From Streptomyces guryensis (GTDB taxonomy: Bacteria > Actinomycetota > Actinomycetes > Streptomycetales > Streptomycetaceae), in NCBI RefSeq assembly GCF_021261325.1, contig NZ_JAJSBI010000007.1, forward strand, positions 62,001 to 126,000: a stretch of 64,000 nt of DNA. The letters run 5' to 3'. The position numbers and the translations under genes are program-made. Below are positions 17,027 through 25,937 of the stretch, in pieces; position 1 is the stretch's first letter; the number at the start of each line of letters is the position of its first letter. The notes below the pieces were generated by a model. The model was given only the letters and a program-made list of their open reading frames with translations, did not search any database and was not told where the DNA came from.

Positions 17027-19557
17027 ACCCACACACCGTCCACCCACTTACCCGGCCGGCCCACAAGTTCGGTGACGGCCCTGCGCAGGGCCTCCTCGTG
17101 CGGCCCGGGGGACACGACCAGCGCGCCTGCCTTCCAGTACGTGAGGTCGCGCCGTGCCTGCGCCTGCCAGGTCGCGTCGAGCTTCGGGACCACGCCGGTG
17201 TCGGCGACGTCACGCAGCAGGTCGGAGGTGTAGCGGGGGGAGGCGCCGTAGATGCCGATGCGGTCGTCGCCGTAGGGGCCGTTGAAGTAGCCGCCGGGGA
17301 GCCTGAAGCCGAGGCCGGCCTGCTGCTGCCAGTGCAGGGCCTCCGCGTCGCCCGCGTCGGGCAGCGGCACCGTGACGAGCGACTCGCCCCTGCGGACGTA
17401 CGGCTGCCACGCCCCGTCGGTGAAGAAGGCGGGCGTCGCGGGGCGTTCGACCGTCTTCAGCGGGGCCGGGACCAGCGGCAGCAGGGCCAGGCAGACGCCG
17501 AGCAGGCCGAGGTACTGGGTGCCGGTGTTGCGGGTCGCCGCCAGCCGGTCCAGCGCGACGGCGAGCAGCATGCCGAGCGCCGGGGCGCAGATCATCGCGA
17601 CCCGGCCCTCGATGACCGACTCGAACAGCGGCAGCTTGGCGAGCAGCGCCCAGGGGCCCGGGTAGACCTTGTCCGTCATCGGGATGCGGAACTCGGGGCC
17701 GAGCGAGAGCAGCGCCGCACCGACCGCCGTGACCGCCAGCGCCTTGACCAGGGCCTGCTCCCACAGCCGTACGACGATCGCGAAGGCGAGGAGGACCAGC
17801 GGCCAGCCGTAGAAGGCGTTCTGCTCGGTGGGGTTGGGCGAGAGGGCGTTGGCGCGCTGGGCGTTGCCCGCGACCAGGGAGCGTTCGGCGAAGGAGAGCA
17901 GGGCGAGGGGGCTGTTGCCCGAGGTGGCGCTGTGCGGCATGTGCGCGTAGCTCTGCGGACCGGCGAACTGCCAGACCAGGGGGTACGCGACGAGCGGCAG
18001 GCAGACCGCGGCCGTGATCGCCAGCCCTCGCAGCAGCGGTCGCCAGGCCCGCCTGGCCACATCCCTGCGGACGACGCCGTAGGCGCCCGCGAACAGCACC
18101 AGGCCGATCGCCGTGAGCAGCAGGGGTTCTTCGCCGAGAAAGACCTGGTAGGCCACCATCACCCCGAGAACCGCCCCGTCCCGGACAACCGAGCCCCGGC
18201 TGAGCGCGCCCCGAAGGGGCGCGGGGCTGTATCGATCAGCGGCTCCGCCGCGGGGCGCGACAAGCCACGATGGTCCGGCGGACGACCGACGACCCATCCC
18301 GGCACACCCCGCGGAGCACAACCGCAGGGCTCGATCGATGATCAGCGGGATCATGAACAGCACAACGAAGTTGGGATGCGCGTTGGCATGGCTGACCATG
18401 GGCGGCGCGAACGCCGCCAGCGCCGCACCGACGAAGGCCGCGGACCGTCGCCGTACGACCCGCTTCACGATCAGCCGGTACCAGGCGGCCGCGGTGGCGG
18501 CGAGGCCCAGTGTCATCACGACGCTGAGGGAGACCGCCGGGCCCGCCAGGAGGGTGAGCGGGGCGAAGGGGACGGTGAGACCCAGCATGACCGTGTTGGC
18601 CATGAGGTTCACGCCGTCCGGGAAGCCCTGCAGGTCGGAGAAGAGGGGGTTGTGGAGGTGGGCGAGGTTGTGGGCGGTGACGTCGAAGAACCACTCCCAC
18701 TGGTTCTGGTCCTGGAGGGAGTCGGGGAGGTAGCGGTGGTCCGGGTCGAACAGGCGGCCCGAGTACAGGGCCGTCGACATGAGCAGGAAAAGGGCGACGG
18801 CGAAGACGTCGGCGGGGCGCAGGGAGCGGGCGCGCAGCCGGGTCAGCTCGGCGAGGACGCGGACGTAGTCGAGGTTCCGCAGTTTCGAGCCGGGCTGATG
18901 GGACCAGCGGACGGGGACCTCCGCGACCTGCCGGTCGGCTCGGTGGAAGTGCCGCAGGACCTCGACGTCGATGCCCCAGCCGTTGATCCGGGAGGCGGCG
19001 AAGGCCTCGCGGGCCTTCTCGCCCTCGAAGAGCTTGAAGCCGCACTGGGTGTCCCGTATGCCGGGAACGGTCGTGCGGCGTATGAGTAAGTTCCCGGCGC
19101 GGCCCAGCAGTTCGCGCACCGGATGCTGCCGGTCCCCGATCGTCGCGCCGGGCACGGAACGGGAGCCGACCGCCGCCGCGTTCCCCTCGCCGATCGCCTT
19201 GTCGAGCTGCTCCAGCTCCTCGATCGGGACCGCGAGATCGGCGTCCGTGACCAGCACGCGCCGCCCGCGGGAGGCGGCGACGCCCAGCCGCAGGGCGTTG
19301 CCCTTGCCGCGGTTGCGGGGGCTGGTGACGAGCTGGACGCGGGGGTCCCCGAGACCCGTGACGACTTCACGGGTGGAGTCCGTCGACCCGTCGTCGGCGA
19401 CGACGACCTCCCACTCGCCCCAGCGGCCCTCGTTGTCGCGCAGATAGCGGGTGACGGCGTCCAGGGTCGGCCCGAGGCGCTGCTCCTCGTTGAACGCGGG
19501 GATGACGACGGAAAGGTCCACGGCCCAGGAAGGTGTGCTCCTGGCCGGCTTGCTCAT
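17002..19557 (-). CDS. GT2 (DPM1/DPG-like) glycosyltransferase fused to a polytopic membrane domain
   Basis: This 851-residue protein starts at ATG 19557, which overlaps the GntR stop as ATGA. Residues about 15-260 are a GT-A glycosyltransferase of the dolichyl-phosphate sugar synthase type: VVIPAFNEEQRLGPT, VVVADDGSTDST, VTDADLAVP (DxD) and QCGFKLFEG. After about residue 270 come ten or more membrane helices and a C-terminal extracytoplasmic domain. The fusion suggests making a polyprenyl-phosphate sugar and using it outside the membrane, for glycan or protein glycosylation. A short in-frame stretch (about 18176-18320) looks like an inserted intergenic palindromic repeat and lies in a loop. 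The substrate is unknown. Confidence 0.82.
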   Translation of the reverse strand: MSKPARSTPSWAVDLSVVIPAFNEEQRLGPTLDAVTRYLRDNEGRWGEWEVVVADDGSTDSTREVVTGLGDPRVQLVTSPRNRGKGNALRLGVAASRGRRVLVTDADLAVPIEELEQLDKAIGEGNAAAVGSRSVPGATIGDRQHPVRELLGRAGNLLIRRTTVPGIRDTQCGFKLFEGEKAREAFAASRINGWGIDVEVLRHFHRADRQVAEVPVRWSHQPGSKLRNLDYVRVLAELTRLRARSLRPADVFAVALFLLMSTALYSGRLFDPDHRYLPDSLQDQNQWEWFFDVTAHNLAHLHNPLFSDLQGFPDGVNLMANTVMLGLTVPFAPLTLLAGPAVSLSVVMTLGLAATAAAWYRLIVKRVVRRRSAAFVGAALAAFAPPMVSHANAHPNFVVLFMIPLIIDRALRLCSAGCAGMGRRSSAGPSWLVAPRGGAADRYSPAPLRGALSRGSVVRDGAVLGVMVAYQVFLGEEPLLLTAIGLVLFAGAYGVVRRDVARRAWRPLLRGLAITAAVCLPLVAYPLVWQFAGPQSYAHMPHSATSGNSPLALLSFAERSLVAGNAQRANALSPNPTEQNAFYGWPLVLLAFAIVVRLWEQALVKALAVTAVGAALLSLGPEFRIPMTDKVYPGPWALLAKLPLFESVIEGRVAMICAPALGMLLAVALDRLAATRNTGTQYLGLLGVCLALLPLVPAPLKTVERPATPAFFTDGAWQPYVRRGESLVTVPLPDAGDAEALHWQQQAGLGFRLPGGYFNGPYGDDRIGIYGASPRYTSDLLRDVADTGVVPKLDATWQAQARRDLTYWKAGALVVSPGPHEEALRRAVTELVGRPGKWVDGVWVWDLHDGS
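18176..18320. repeat. intergenic-type palindromic repeat inserted in frame within the glycosyltransferase gene
   Basis: This block contains CGCGCCCC-gaa-GGGGCGCG followed by 'ggggctgtatcgatcagcgg', wording that is usual for repeats between Streptomyces genes. It encodes low-complexity Arg/Ser/Gly/Ala-rich sequence unlike the hydrophobic protein on either side, and keeps frame. The ends are approximate. Confidence 0.6.
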
Positions 19558-20258
19558 CCGTCGTCCGCCAGCCGCTCGATGAGGGCCAGTGAGTGCTCGT
19601 TGTACGCGGCGACGATCGCCCGTGCCGTCCTGGTGTCGCGCTTGGCCAGGGCGTCGACCAGGTCGGTGTGGCCGGACCACAGGGCGCCGCGCAGATCGGT
19701 CAGCCGGCGCAGATGCTGCGCCGCGCACACCCAGGACTGGACGCGCAGCCGGTTCAGGAAGTCGGCCAGGTAGGGGTTGCCGAAGAGGGTGCCGAGCTCG
19801 TGCCAGAAGCGCAGGTCGTAGCCGATCAGCACGGTGAGGTCGCCGGCCAGCGAGGCCCGCTGTGCCTCCTCGCCGCGCCGCCTGACCCCGGAGAGGGCGG
19901 CGACGGCACGGGGCTCGTCGTGCGGCGGGAACCGCTCCTGGTCCTTGTCCAGCGCGATGAACATGCCGTCGGTGACCAGGCTGCGGGCCTCGACGATGCC
20001 GCGGTAGTCGGCGACCGAGTACTCGTGGACGTGGAAGCCGCGGTGCTGGTCGGCGTCGAGGAGCCCCTGCGCGGACAGGTCGACGAGCGCCTCGCGCACG
20101 GGCGTCGCGGAGACCCCGTACTGCTCGGCGATCTCCTTCACCGTGAACTCCTGACCCGGCTGGAGCCGCCCCGCGAGGACCTCGTCGCGTAGCGCGTCGG
20201 CGATCTGCTGCCGCAGGGTGCTGCGGGTCACGGAGCCGTTGCCGCTGCTGCCGGGCAT
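19554..20258 (-). CDS. GntR family (FadR/FCD-type) transcriptional regulator
   Basis: About 234 residues. ATG 20258 is chosen, and an upstream GTG at 20315 overlaps a palindrome. The N-terminal winged helix has LRQQIADALRDEVLAGRL, FTVKEIAEQYGVSATPVREAL and GLLDADQHRGFHV, the standard GntR DNA-binding pattern. The all-helical C-terminal FCD domain (residues about 90-230) holds Asp/His residues (DLRFWHELGTL, WSGHTDLVDAL) that usually bind a metal and a carboxylate ligand. The stop overlaps the glycosyltransferase start by four bases, so it probably heads and controls that operon. Confidence 0.88.
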   Translation of the reverse strand: MPGSSGNGSVTRSTLRQQIADALRDEVLAGRLQPGQEFTVKEIAEQYGVSATPVREALVDLSAQGLLDADQHRGFHVHEYSVADYRGIVEARSLVTDGMFIALDKDQERFPPHDEPRAVAALSGVRRRGEEAQRASLAGDLTVLIGYDLRFWHELGTLFGNPYLADFLNRLRVQSWVCAAQHLRRLTDLRGALWSGHTDLVDALAKRDTRTARAIVAAYNEHSLALIERLADDG

Positions 20259-20285
20259 GGGTCGGGCGTCTCCTCGTCGCGTTCG

Positions 20286-20321
20286 GGTGGCGTACACGTA
20301 CCTATCTACGAGCACGCCACC
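20286..20321. promoter_or_regulatory. candidate GntR operator (inverted repeat)
   Basis: GGTGGCGT (20286-20293) and ACGCCACC (20314-20321) are perfect 8-bp arms 20 bp apart, just upstream of the GntR start. This fits autoregulation but is untested. Confidence 0.4.
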
Positions 20322-20397
20322 TTACGCGTTCGACCTCCCGCTGTTTACTCGCGTAGCGGCGGTCGATCCGGTGCGGCACCTGAGCGGCCGCGGCCCG

Positions 20398-21753
20398 CTA
20401 CTCCGTGTGCTCGTCCGCCACGGACAGCGCCGCATCCAGTGCCGCGAGGCCCTCCTTCAGTTCGGCCTCGCTCACGTTGCACGGGGGTACGACGTGGGTG
20501 CGGTTCATGTTGATGAAGGGCCAGATGCCGTGCTTCTTCGCGGCGGCGCCGAAGGCGGCCATCGCGGCGTTCGCCTCGCCGGCCGCGTTGTACGGCACCA
20601 GCGGCTCGCGCGTCTCCTTGTCCTTCACCAGGTCGAGCGCCCAGAACATGCCGACACCGCGCACCTCGCCGACGCTCGGATGCCGCTCGGCGAGCTCGCG
20701 CAGCGCGGGCCCGAGGACGGAGGCGCCGAGGTTCTTCGCGTTCTCGACGACGCCCTCCTGCGCCATCACGTTGATCGTCGCGACGGCGGCGGCGCAGGCC
20801 AGCGGGTGCCCGGAGTACGTCAGACCACCCGGATAGGCCCGCTTCCCGAAGGTCTCGGCGATCGCGCCGGAGATGGCGACACCGCCGAGCGGCACATATC
20901 CGCTGTTCACGCCCTTGGCGAAGGTCATGAGGTCGGGTACGACACCGAACAGGTCGGCGGCGAACCACTCACCGGTCCGCCCGAACCCGGCCATGACCTC
21001 GTCCAGGACGAAGACGATGCCGTACTTGTCGCAGATCTCACGCACACCGGCGAGGTAGCCGGGCGGCGGCACCATGATCCCGGCGGTACCCGGAACGGTC
21101 TCCAGGATGATCGCGGCGACGGTGGCCGGCCCCTCGAAGGCGATCGTGGTCTCGAGGTGCTCCAGCGCCCGCGCGCACTCCTGCTCCTCGGTCTCCGCGT
21201 AGAAGCGGGAGCGGTAGAGGTACGGCGCCCAGAAGTGCACGACTCCGGCGGCGGCACCGTCGGAGGCCCAACGGCGCGGATCCCCGGTGAGGTTGACCGC
21301 CTGCTGGGTGCCGCCGTGGTACGAGCGGTAGGCGGACAGGACCTTCGGCCGCCCGGTGTGCAGCCGCGCCATCCGTACGGCGTGCTCCACGGCGTCCGCG
21401 CCGCCGTTGGTGAAGAAGATCTTGTCCAGGTCGCCCGGCGTCCGCTCGGCGATCAGCCGGGCCGCCTCCGAACGCGCCTCGATCGCGAAGGCGGGCGCGA
21501 ACGTCGTCAGGTGTGCGGCCTGCTCCTGTATCGCGGCGACGACCTTCGGGTGCTGGTAGCCGATGTTGGTGTAGACGAGCCCGCTGGTGAAGTCCAGGTA
21601 CCGCCTGCCGTCGTAGTCCCAGAAGTACGACCCCTCCGCACCGGCGACGGCGAGCGGGTCGATGAGCTCCTGCGCGGACCAGGAGTGGAAGACATGAGCA
21701 CGGTCCGCGGCCTTCACTGCGGCGCCGGCCTCGGGGTTTGGCTGAGGGGTCAT
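20398..21753 (-). CDS. class III PLP-dependent aminotransferase
   Basis: 451 residues from ATG 21753. The class III fold is clear from GSYFWDYDGRRYLDFTSGL, NGGADAVEHAVRMAR, YRSYHGGT, VFVLDEVMAGFGRTG (cofactor-binding Asp) and TFAKGVNSGYVPLGG (the Schiff-base Lys). These enzymes move an amino group between an omega-amino acid or diamine and a keto acid. The substrate is not evident. Length is typical. It diverges from the DJ-1/MarR operon, and the two palindromes at 21858-21891 could control both. Confidence 0.9.
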   Translation of the reverse strand: MTPQPNPEAGAAVKAADRAHVFHSWSAQELIDPLAVAGAEGSYFWDYDGRRYLDFTSGLVYTNIGYQHPKVVAAIQEQAAHLTTFAPAFAIEARSEAARLIAERTPGDLDKIFFTNGGADAVEHAVRMARLHTGRPKVLSAYRSYHGGTQQAVNLTGDPRRWASDGAAAGVVHFWAPYLYRSRFYAETEEQECARALEHLETTIAFEGPATVAAIILETVPGTAGIMVPPPGYLAGVREICDKYGIVFVLDEVMAGFGRTGEWFAADLFGVVPDLMTFAKGVNSGYVPLGGVAISGAIAETFGKRAYPGGLTYSGHPLACAAAVATINVMAQEGVVENAKNLGASVLGPALRELAERHPSVGEVRGVGMFWALDLVKDKETREPLVPYNAAGEANAAMAAFGAAAKKHGIWPFINMNRTHVVPPCNVSEAELKEGLAALDAALSVADEHTE

Positions 21754-21857
21754 GGCGGCGAGCCTAGGAGTCCGCGGCGTCCGCTCGGTATCGGCTTCCT
21801 GTCTGCGATGTGGGGGTTTCCGCGACAGGTTGTCGACGGAAGCGCACGGAACAGATT

Positions 21858-21891
21858 GACAGCAAGCTGTCGAAGTGACAGTCTGCTGTCA
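21858..21891. promoter_or_regulatory. two tandem palindromes, candidate MarR operators
   Basis: GACAGC-aa-GCTGTC (21858-21871) and TGACAG-tctg-CTGTCA (21876-21891) are perfect palindromes sharing the GACAG/CTGTC half-site, four bases apart, ending 25 bp before the DJ-1-like start. A MarR regulator is encoded in the same operon, so self-repression is likely. Confidence 0.6.
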
Positions 21892-21916
21892 TGGGTTCGC
21901 TCCTGGAGGAGGAGTC

Positions 21917-22522
21917 ATGAGCAGCAGCCGCAGGCCCGTCCATCTCGCCGTGTACGACACCCTCGCCGACTGGGAGACGGGGCACACGACCGCTTATCTC
22001 GCCCGAGCCGGGTACGGGATCCGCACCGTCGGGCCGACCCGTGAGCCGGTGCGGTCCATCGGCGGCCTGTGCGTACGACCCGACCTGGCCCTGGACGACG
22101 TACACCCCGAGGACAGCTCCCTGCTGATCCTCCCGGGCGCCGACCTCTGGGACGCATCCGACGACCTCGCGCCCTTCGCCCGCAAGGCCCGCGCCTTCCT
22201 CGACGCCGGGGTCCCCGTCGCCGCCATCTGCGGAGCCACCGCCGGGCTGGCGCGCGAGGGACTGCTGGACGGCCGGGACCACACCAGCGCGGTCTCCTTC
22301 TACCTCGCCGCGACCGGGTACGAGGGCGGCGAGCGCTACGTCGACGCCGACGCCGTGACCGACGGGAAGCTGATCACCGCCGGGCCCACCGAACCCGTCG
22401 CCTTCGCGCGGGAGGTGTTCCGGCTGCTCGGGGTGTACGAGGGGGAGGTGCTCGACGCCTGGTACCGGCTGTTCCACGACTCGGACGCCGAGGCGTATGC
22501 CGTACTGGAGAGGGCCCGGTGA
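21917..22522 (+). CDS. DJ-1/PfpI (type 1 glutamine amidotransferase-like) protein
   Basis: 201 residues. The ATG at 21917 lies two bases after GGAGGAG. The fold is shown by an early VHLAVYDTLADWE strand, LLILPGADLW, and the nucleophile elbow VAAICGATAGLA with Cys105. The family includes glyoxalases, proteases and stress proteins. The small polar context suggests a detoxifying or stress role. Its stop overlaps the MarR start as GTGA, so the two are co-translated. Confidence 0.85.
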   Translation: MSSSRRPVHLAVYDTLADWETGHTTAYLARAGYGIRTVGPTREPVRSIGGLCVRPDLALDDVHPEDSSLLILPGADLWDASDDLAPFARKARAFLDAGVPVAAICGATAGLAREGLLDGRDHTSAVSFYLAATGYEGGERYVDADAVTDGKLITAGPTEPVAFAREVFRLLGVYEGEVLDAWYRLFHDSDAEAYAVLERAR

Positions 22523-22989
22523 GCCGCGAACGCCAGGACCTGCTCAGCCGCAGCGCCCTCGGGGTCTTCCGGCTCAATGGTCGATTCCTTGCCGTGGCCG
22601 AGGAGTTGGCGAAGCCGGCCGGGCTCACCGCCGCCTGGTGGCAGGTGCTCGGCGCGGTGCTCGCCGAACCGCTGTCCGTCGCCGGCATCGCCCGCGCGAT
22701 GGGCATCACGCGGCAGAGTGTGCAGCGCATCGCCGACCTGCTCGTCGAGCGCGGGCTCGCCGAGTACCGGCCCAACCCCGCCCACCGCCGCGCCAAGCTC
22801 CTCGCCCCGACCGAGGAGGGCCGCGCGGCGAACCATCGCATCGACCCCGGTCACGCCGCCTTCGCCGACCGGCTCGCGGAGGCCTACGGCGAGGCCTTCG
22901 GGGAGGACGGACTCGCCGAAGCCGTACAGGTACTGGAACGGCTGTCCAAGGTGCTGGACCAGCTCGGCGCACCTGTTACGGAACCGTAG
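22519..22989 (+). CDS. MarR family transcriptional regulator
   Basis: 156 residues from GTG 22519, overlapping the previous stop. The winged helix is LTAAWWQVLGAVLAEPLSVAGIARAMGITRQSVQRIADLLVERGLAEYRPNPAHRRAK, with the beta-wing Arg-rich turn, flanked by dimerisation helices. It likely binds the paired palindromes at 21858-21891 and responds to a small phenolic or reactive compound that the DJ-1 protein helps remove. The ligand is inferred only from the family. Confidence 0.88.
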   Translation: MSRERQDLLSRSALGVFRLNGRFLAVAEELAKPAGLTAAWWQVLGAVLAEPLSVAGIARAMGITRQSVQRIADLLVERGLAEYRPNPAHRRAKLLAPTEEGRAANHRIDPGHAAFADRLAEAYGEAFGEDGLAEAVQVLERLSKVLDQLGAPVTEP

Positions 22990-23066
22990 ACACCGCTCCC
23001 CGCGACCACCCCCGCGACCGCACTATTCTCGATCTGTTGCACCTACGGGGGGAAGGCGGGGCAGCC

Positions 23067-24974
23067 ATGGAGAATCTCGGAGCGGGGGACCCGCTGGGGG
23101 TCCCCCCGGCCGGAGGCTGGGGGAGTATCGGGGCCTACCGGCTGCTGGCTCGGCTCGGCGCCGGAGGCATGGGGCACGTGTACCTCGCCCGGTCGGACCG
23201 GGGCCGTACCGTCGCCGTGAAGCTGGTGCGGGAGGAGCTGGCCGCGCAGGAGGAGTTCCGGGCGCGGTTCCGGCAGGAGGTGCAGTCCGCGCGGCGGGTC
23301 GGCGGGCACTGGACGGCGCCCGTGCTCGACGCCGACACCGAGGCCGCGGTGCCGTGGGTCGCCACCGGGTACGTCGCCGGGCCCAGCCTGCAGCAGGTCG
23401 TCGGTCACGACCACGGGGCGCTGCCCGAGCGCTCGGTCCGCATCCTCGCGGCCGGGCTCGCCCACGCGCTGCAGGACATCCACGCCGCCGGGATCATCCA
23501 CCGGGACCTGAAGCCGTCCAATGTGCTCGTCACCATCGACGGGCCGCGGGTCATCGACTTCGGGATCGCGCGGGCGCTGGAGACCGTGACGGACGGCGGG
23601 CTGACACGGACCGGCGCGCTCGTCGGGTCGCCCGGCTTCATGGCCCCCGAGCAGGTGCGCGGCGACCGGATCACGCCCGCCTGCGACGTCTTCTGCCTGG
23701 GCTCCGTGCTGGCCTACGCGGCCACCGGCCACCTCCCCTTCGGCAGCGCCAACAGTGGTGTGCACGCCCTGATGTTCCGCATCGCCCAGGAGGAACCCGA
23801 CCTGGAGGACGTGCCCGAGGGCATCGCCGACCTCGTAGGGGACTGCCTGAAGAAGGACCCGGCCGCGCGGCCGACGCTGGAGCAGGTGCTGGAGCGCACG
23901 GGGGCCGAGGACACCGTGCACGGCGGGCGCTCGCGCGACCCCTGGCTGCCGAGCGCGCTCGTCGCCCAACTCGGCCGTCACGCCGTGCAGTTGCTGGACG
24001 CGGAAGACCCCGAGGACGGGGCTCCGGGCGGGCCTTCGTTGCGGAAGGCGGCCCCCGAGGCCTCCCCCGAGCACGCCCCCGCCGCCGACGACTCCGCACC
24101 GGAGGCGGGCGCACCCGCCGGACCGCCCCCGCCCGGGCAGCCGGGCAGCGGCGCCCCGCTGAACCACCTCCCCACGATGGTCGCGGGCCAGGGCGCGCCC
24201 ACACCCCCGCCCGCGCACGCGCAGACCCCCCCGGCCTACGGCTATCCGCAGCAGCACCCCCAGCAGCAGCCCGCCTACGGCTACCCGCCGCAGCAGCCCG
24301 GCTCCTACGGCTACCCCCCACAGCCCGGCGGCCACGGCGGCCTCGGCTCCACGCCGCCCTACGGCCCGCCCTACACCGGCCCGGTCCCGCACACCCCGCA
24401 GGAGCCGCCCCGCAGGAGCGGCCGTTCCACCGTGGCGCTGGTCGCGGTGGCCCTGGTCGTCGCGCTCGGCGCCGGCGGCTCGGTCTACGCCCTCATGAAC
24501 GGCGGCAGCGACAAGGGCGACAACAAGCCGAACCCGGCCCCGACCACCGGTGCCCCCTCGAAGCCCGGACCGAGCCGGACGGCCCCGACGAGTGCGCAGC
24601 CCACCACCTCCGCACCCTCGAACGGCGCGATCCCCACCGGCTATCTGGGCACCTGGACGGCCACCATCACCAACGCGGACGGCGCGAACACCCGCGAACT
24701 CACCATCCAGCAGGGCAAGGTGGGCGACACGGTCCTGTCCCTCGTCGCCGACGGTCCCACCAGCAGCGGCAGCTACCACTGTGTGTTCCAGGCCGATCTG
24801 ACCGCGGCACCGGGCGGCGACGGCACCCTGGAGATCGGCCCGTCCACCGTGACGTCCGGCGATTCCGGCTACTGCAAGCCGGGCGACGCCACCGAGCTCA
24901 GCCTGCTGCCGGACGGCAGCCTGCAGCGCACGAACACCAGCAACGGCGAGAAGCTGAAGTACACCAGGCAGTGA
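23067..24974 (+). CDS. membrane Ser/Thr protein kinase with extracytoplasmic domain
   Basis: 635 residues from ATG 23067. Kinase residues 24 to about 275 have the Gly loop LGAGGMGHVY, Lys52 in VAVK, catalytic HRDLKPSN (Asp147), DFG (164-166) and APEQ, so all catalytic parts are present. A long Pro/Gln/Tyr-Gly-rich linker (repeated YGYPPQ) leads to one membrane helix (about VALVAVALVVALGAGGSVY) and an external domain beginning GYLGTWTATITN with two Cys. It is a Hanks-type receptor kinase. The external fold resembles lipocalin-like sensory domains of other streptomycete kinases, but no ligand is known. It is monocistronic. Confidence 0.9.
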   Translation: MENLGAGDPLGVPPAGGWGSIGAYRLLARLGAGGMGHVYLARSDRGRTVAVKLVREELAAQEEFRARFRQEVQSARRVGGHWTAPVLDADTEAAVPWVATGYVAGPSLQQVVGHDHGALPERSVRILAAGLAHALQDIHAAGIIHRDLKPSNVLVTIDGPRVIDFGIARALETVTDGGLTRTGALVGSPGFMAPEQVRGDRITPACDVFCLGSVLAYAATGHLPFGSANSGVHALMFRIAQEEPDLEDVPEGIADLVGDCLKKDPAARPTLEQVLERTGAEDTVHGGRSRDPWLPSALVAQLGRHAVQLLDAEDPEDGAPGGPSLRKAAPEASPEHAPAADDSAPEAGAPAGPPPPGQPGSGAPLNHLPTMVAGQGAPTPPPAHAQTPPAYGYPQQHPQQQPAYGYPPQQPGSYGYPPQPGGHGGLGSTPPYGPPYTGPVPHTPQEPPRRSGRSTVALVAVALVVALGAGGSVYALMNGGSDKGDNKPNPAPTTGAPSKPGPSRTAPTSAQPTTSAPSNGAIPTGYLGTWTATITNADGANTRELTIQQGKVGDTVLSLVADGPTSSGSYHCVFQADLTAAPGGDGTLEIGPSTVTSGDSGYCKPGDATELSLLPDGSLQRTNTSNGEKLKYTRQ

Positions 24975-25124
24975 GGCGGGCGAGGGGCTGACGGGCACCC
25001 TTGTGCCGTAGTGGCGTGGACAGCGTGTTCTTCGGCGTGCGGGCCGTCAACCGGACCGGGCACCGGAGGCCGGTGGCGTTCCCGGCCCCGCGGCCCTGGC
25101 CGCCCGGCTCACCCAATGGTTCGG

Positions 25125-25874
25125 TCACCGCGGCTCGGGCGGCCGCTGGCGCGGCATGTTCGGGCGGGAGCCCACCCCCGGAGGCAACGGGAAGCGCCCC
25201 TGTGCACTGCTCATCTCCTGCCGTCCGGCCCCGGCCGGGGCGGACTGGATCCCCATCGGCGCGGAACCGGTCCGGAACTCCACCATCCAGTCGGCCGTCT
25301 CCGTGCGCACCAGCTCGGTCACGTCCTCCGAGAACCGCCGCAGCACCGCCAGGCACCGCTCGGTGGCCTCACTCGCCGTCCCCTCCGCGGGGCCCAGCAC
25401 CTCCCGCACACTCTCCGAGGCCCAGTCGAACTGCAGCACCTGCAGCCGCCGCTGCACGGCCTGCGCGGTCGCCACATCCCTTATCCAGCCCGAGGTCACA
25501 CCGAAGAACCGGTCCACCGCCAGACACGCCACCGCGAACAGCAGCGCCAGATACCCCCACGCGGCCATCCCGGCGATCACCCCGGTCAGGTCCAGCAGCG
25601 GCAGCGCGGCCCCGGTGACGGCCCCCAGGGCGGCCCCCGTCCGCAGCGCCCGCGCACCCCGCCGCTTCCAGACCCGGTCCGCGAGATACCAGGCCGCCGT
25701 CTGCAGCGCCCCGCGTTCCACCCAGAGGTACAGCTCGTGCAGCCGCTCGGCCGGCTCGCCCCAGTCCCCGAGCGGGAACGACCTCCCGGTCAGATCGCCC
25801 GGCCGCAGCCCGGCCGCACCGTCGCCCCACCCGTCCTGAGCCGGTCCCTCGGGCTGCATCTCCGGCTGACCCAC
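25125..25874 (-). CDS. SLATT-like two-TM membrane protein
   Basis: 249 residues from a GTG at 25874 with GGGAG six bases upstream. An in-frame ATG at 25859 is an alternative. A short helix (LYLWVERGALQTAAWYLADRVWKRR) precedes two adjacent membrane helices (GAVTGAALPLLDLTGVI and WGYLALLFAVACLAVDRF) and a long cytoplasmic helical region. That layout matches SLATT domains, which act as pore-forming effectors when paired with nucleotide-sensing or nucleotide-making genes. Here no SMODS or SLOG partner is adjacent, so a housekeeping role near recR is equally possible. Family assignment is moderate. Confidence 0.65.
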   Translation of the reverse strand: MGQPEMQPEGPAQDGWGDGAAGLRPGDLTGRSFPLGDWGEPAERLHELYLWVERGALQTAAWYLADRVWKRRGARALRTGAALGAVTGAALPLLDLTGVIAGMAAWGYLALLFAVACLAVDRFFGVTSGWIRDVATAQAVQRRLQVLQFDWASESVREVLGPAEGTASEATERCLAVLRRFSEDVTELVRTETADWMVEFRTGSAPMGIQSAPAGAGRQEMSSAQGRFPLPPGVGSRPNMPRQRPPEPR

Positions 25875-25889
25875 ACGGCACTCCCTACT

Positions 25890-25937
25890 GACCACGACGC
25901 TGATCACGAGACTGAACACGAGGCTGACCACGACCGC
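25890..25937. repeat. four imperfect 12-bp direct repeats upstream of the SLATT-like gene
   Basis: Units GACCACGACGCT, GATCACGAGACT, GAACACGAGGCT and GACCACGACCGC follow one another without gaps. They lie 16 bp before the chosen start and could be a regulator binding array or simple slippage. The rest of the 293-bp divergent region (25875-26167) shows no gene. Confidence 0.6.
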
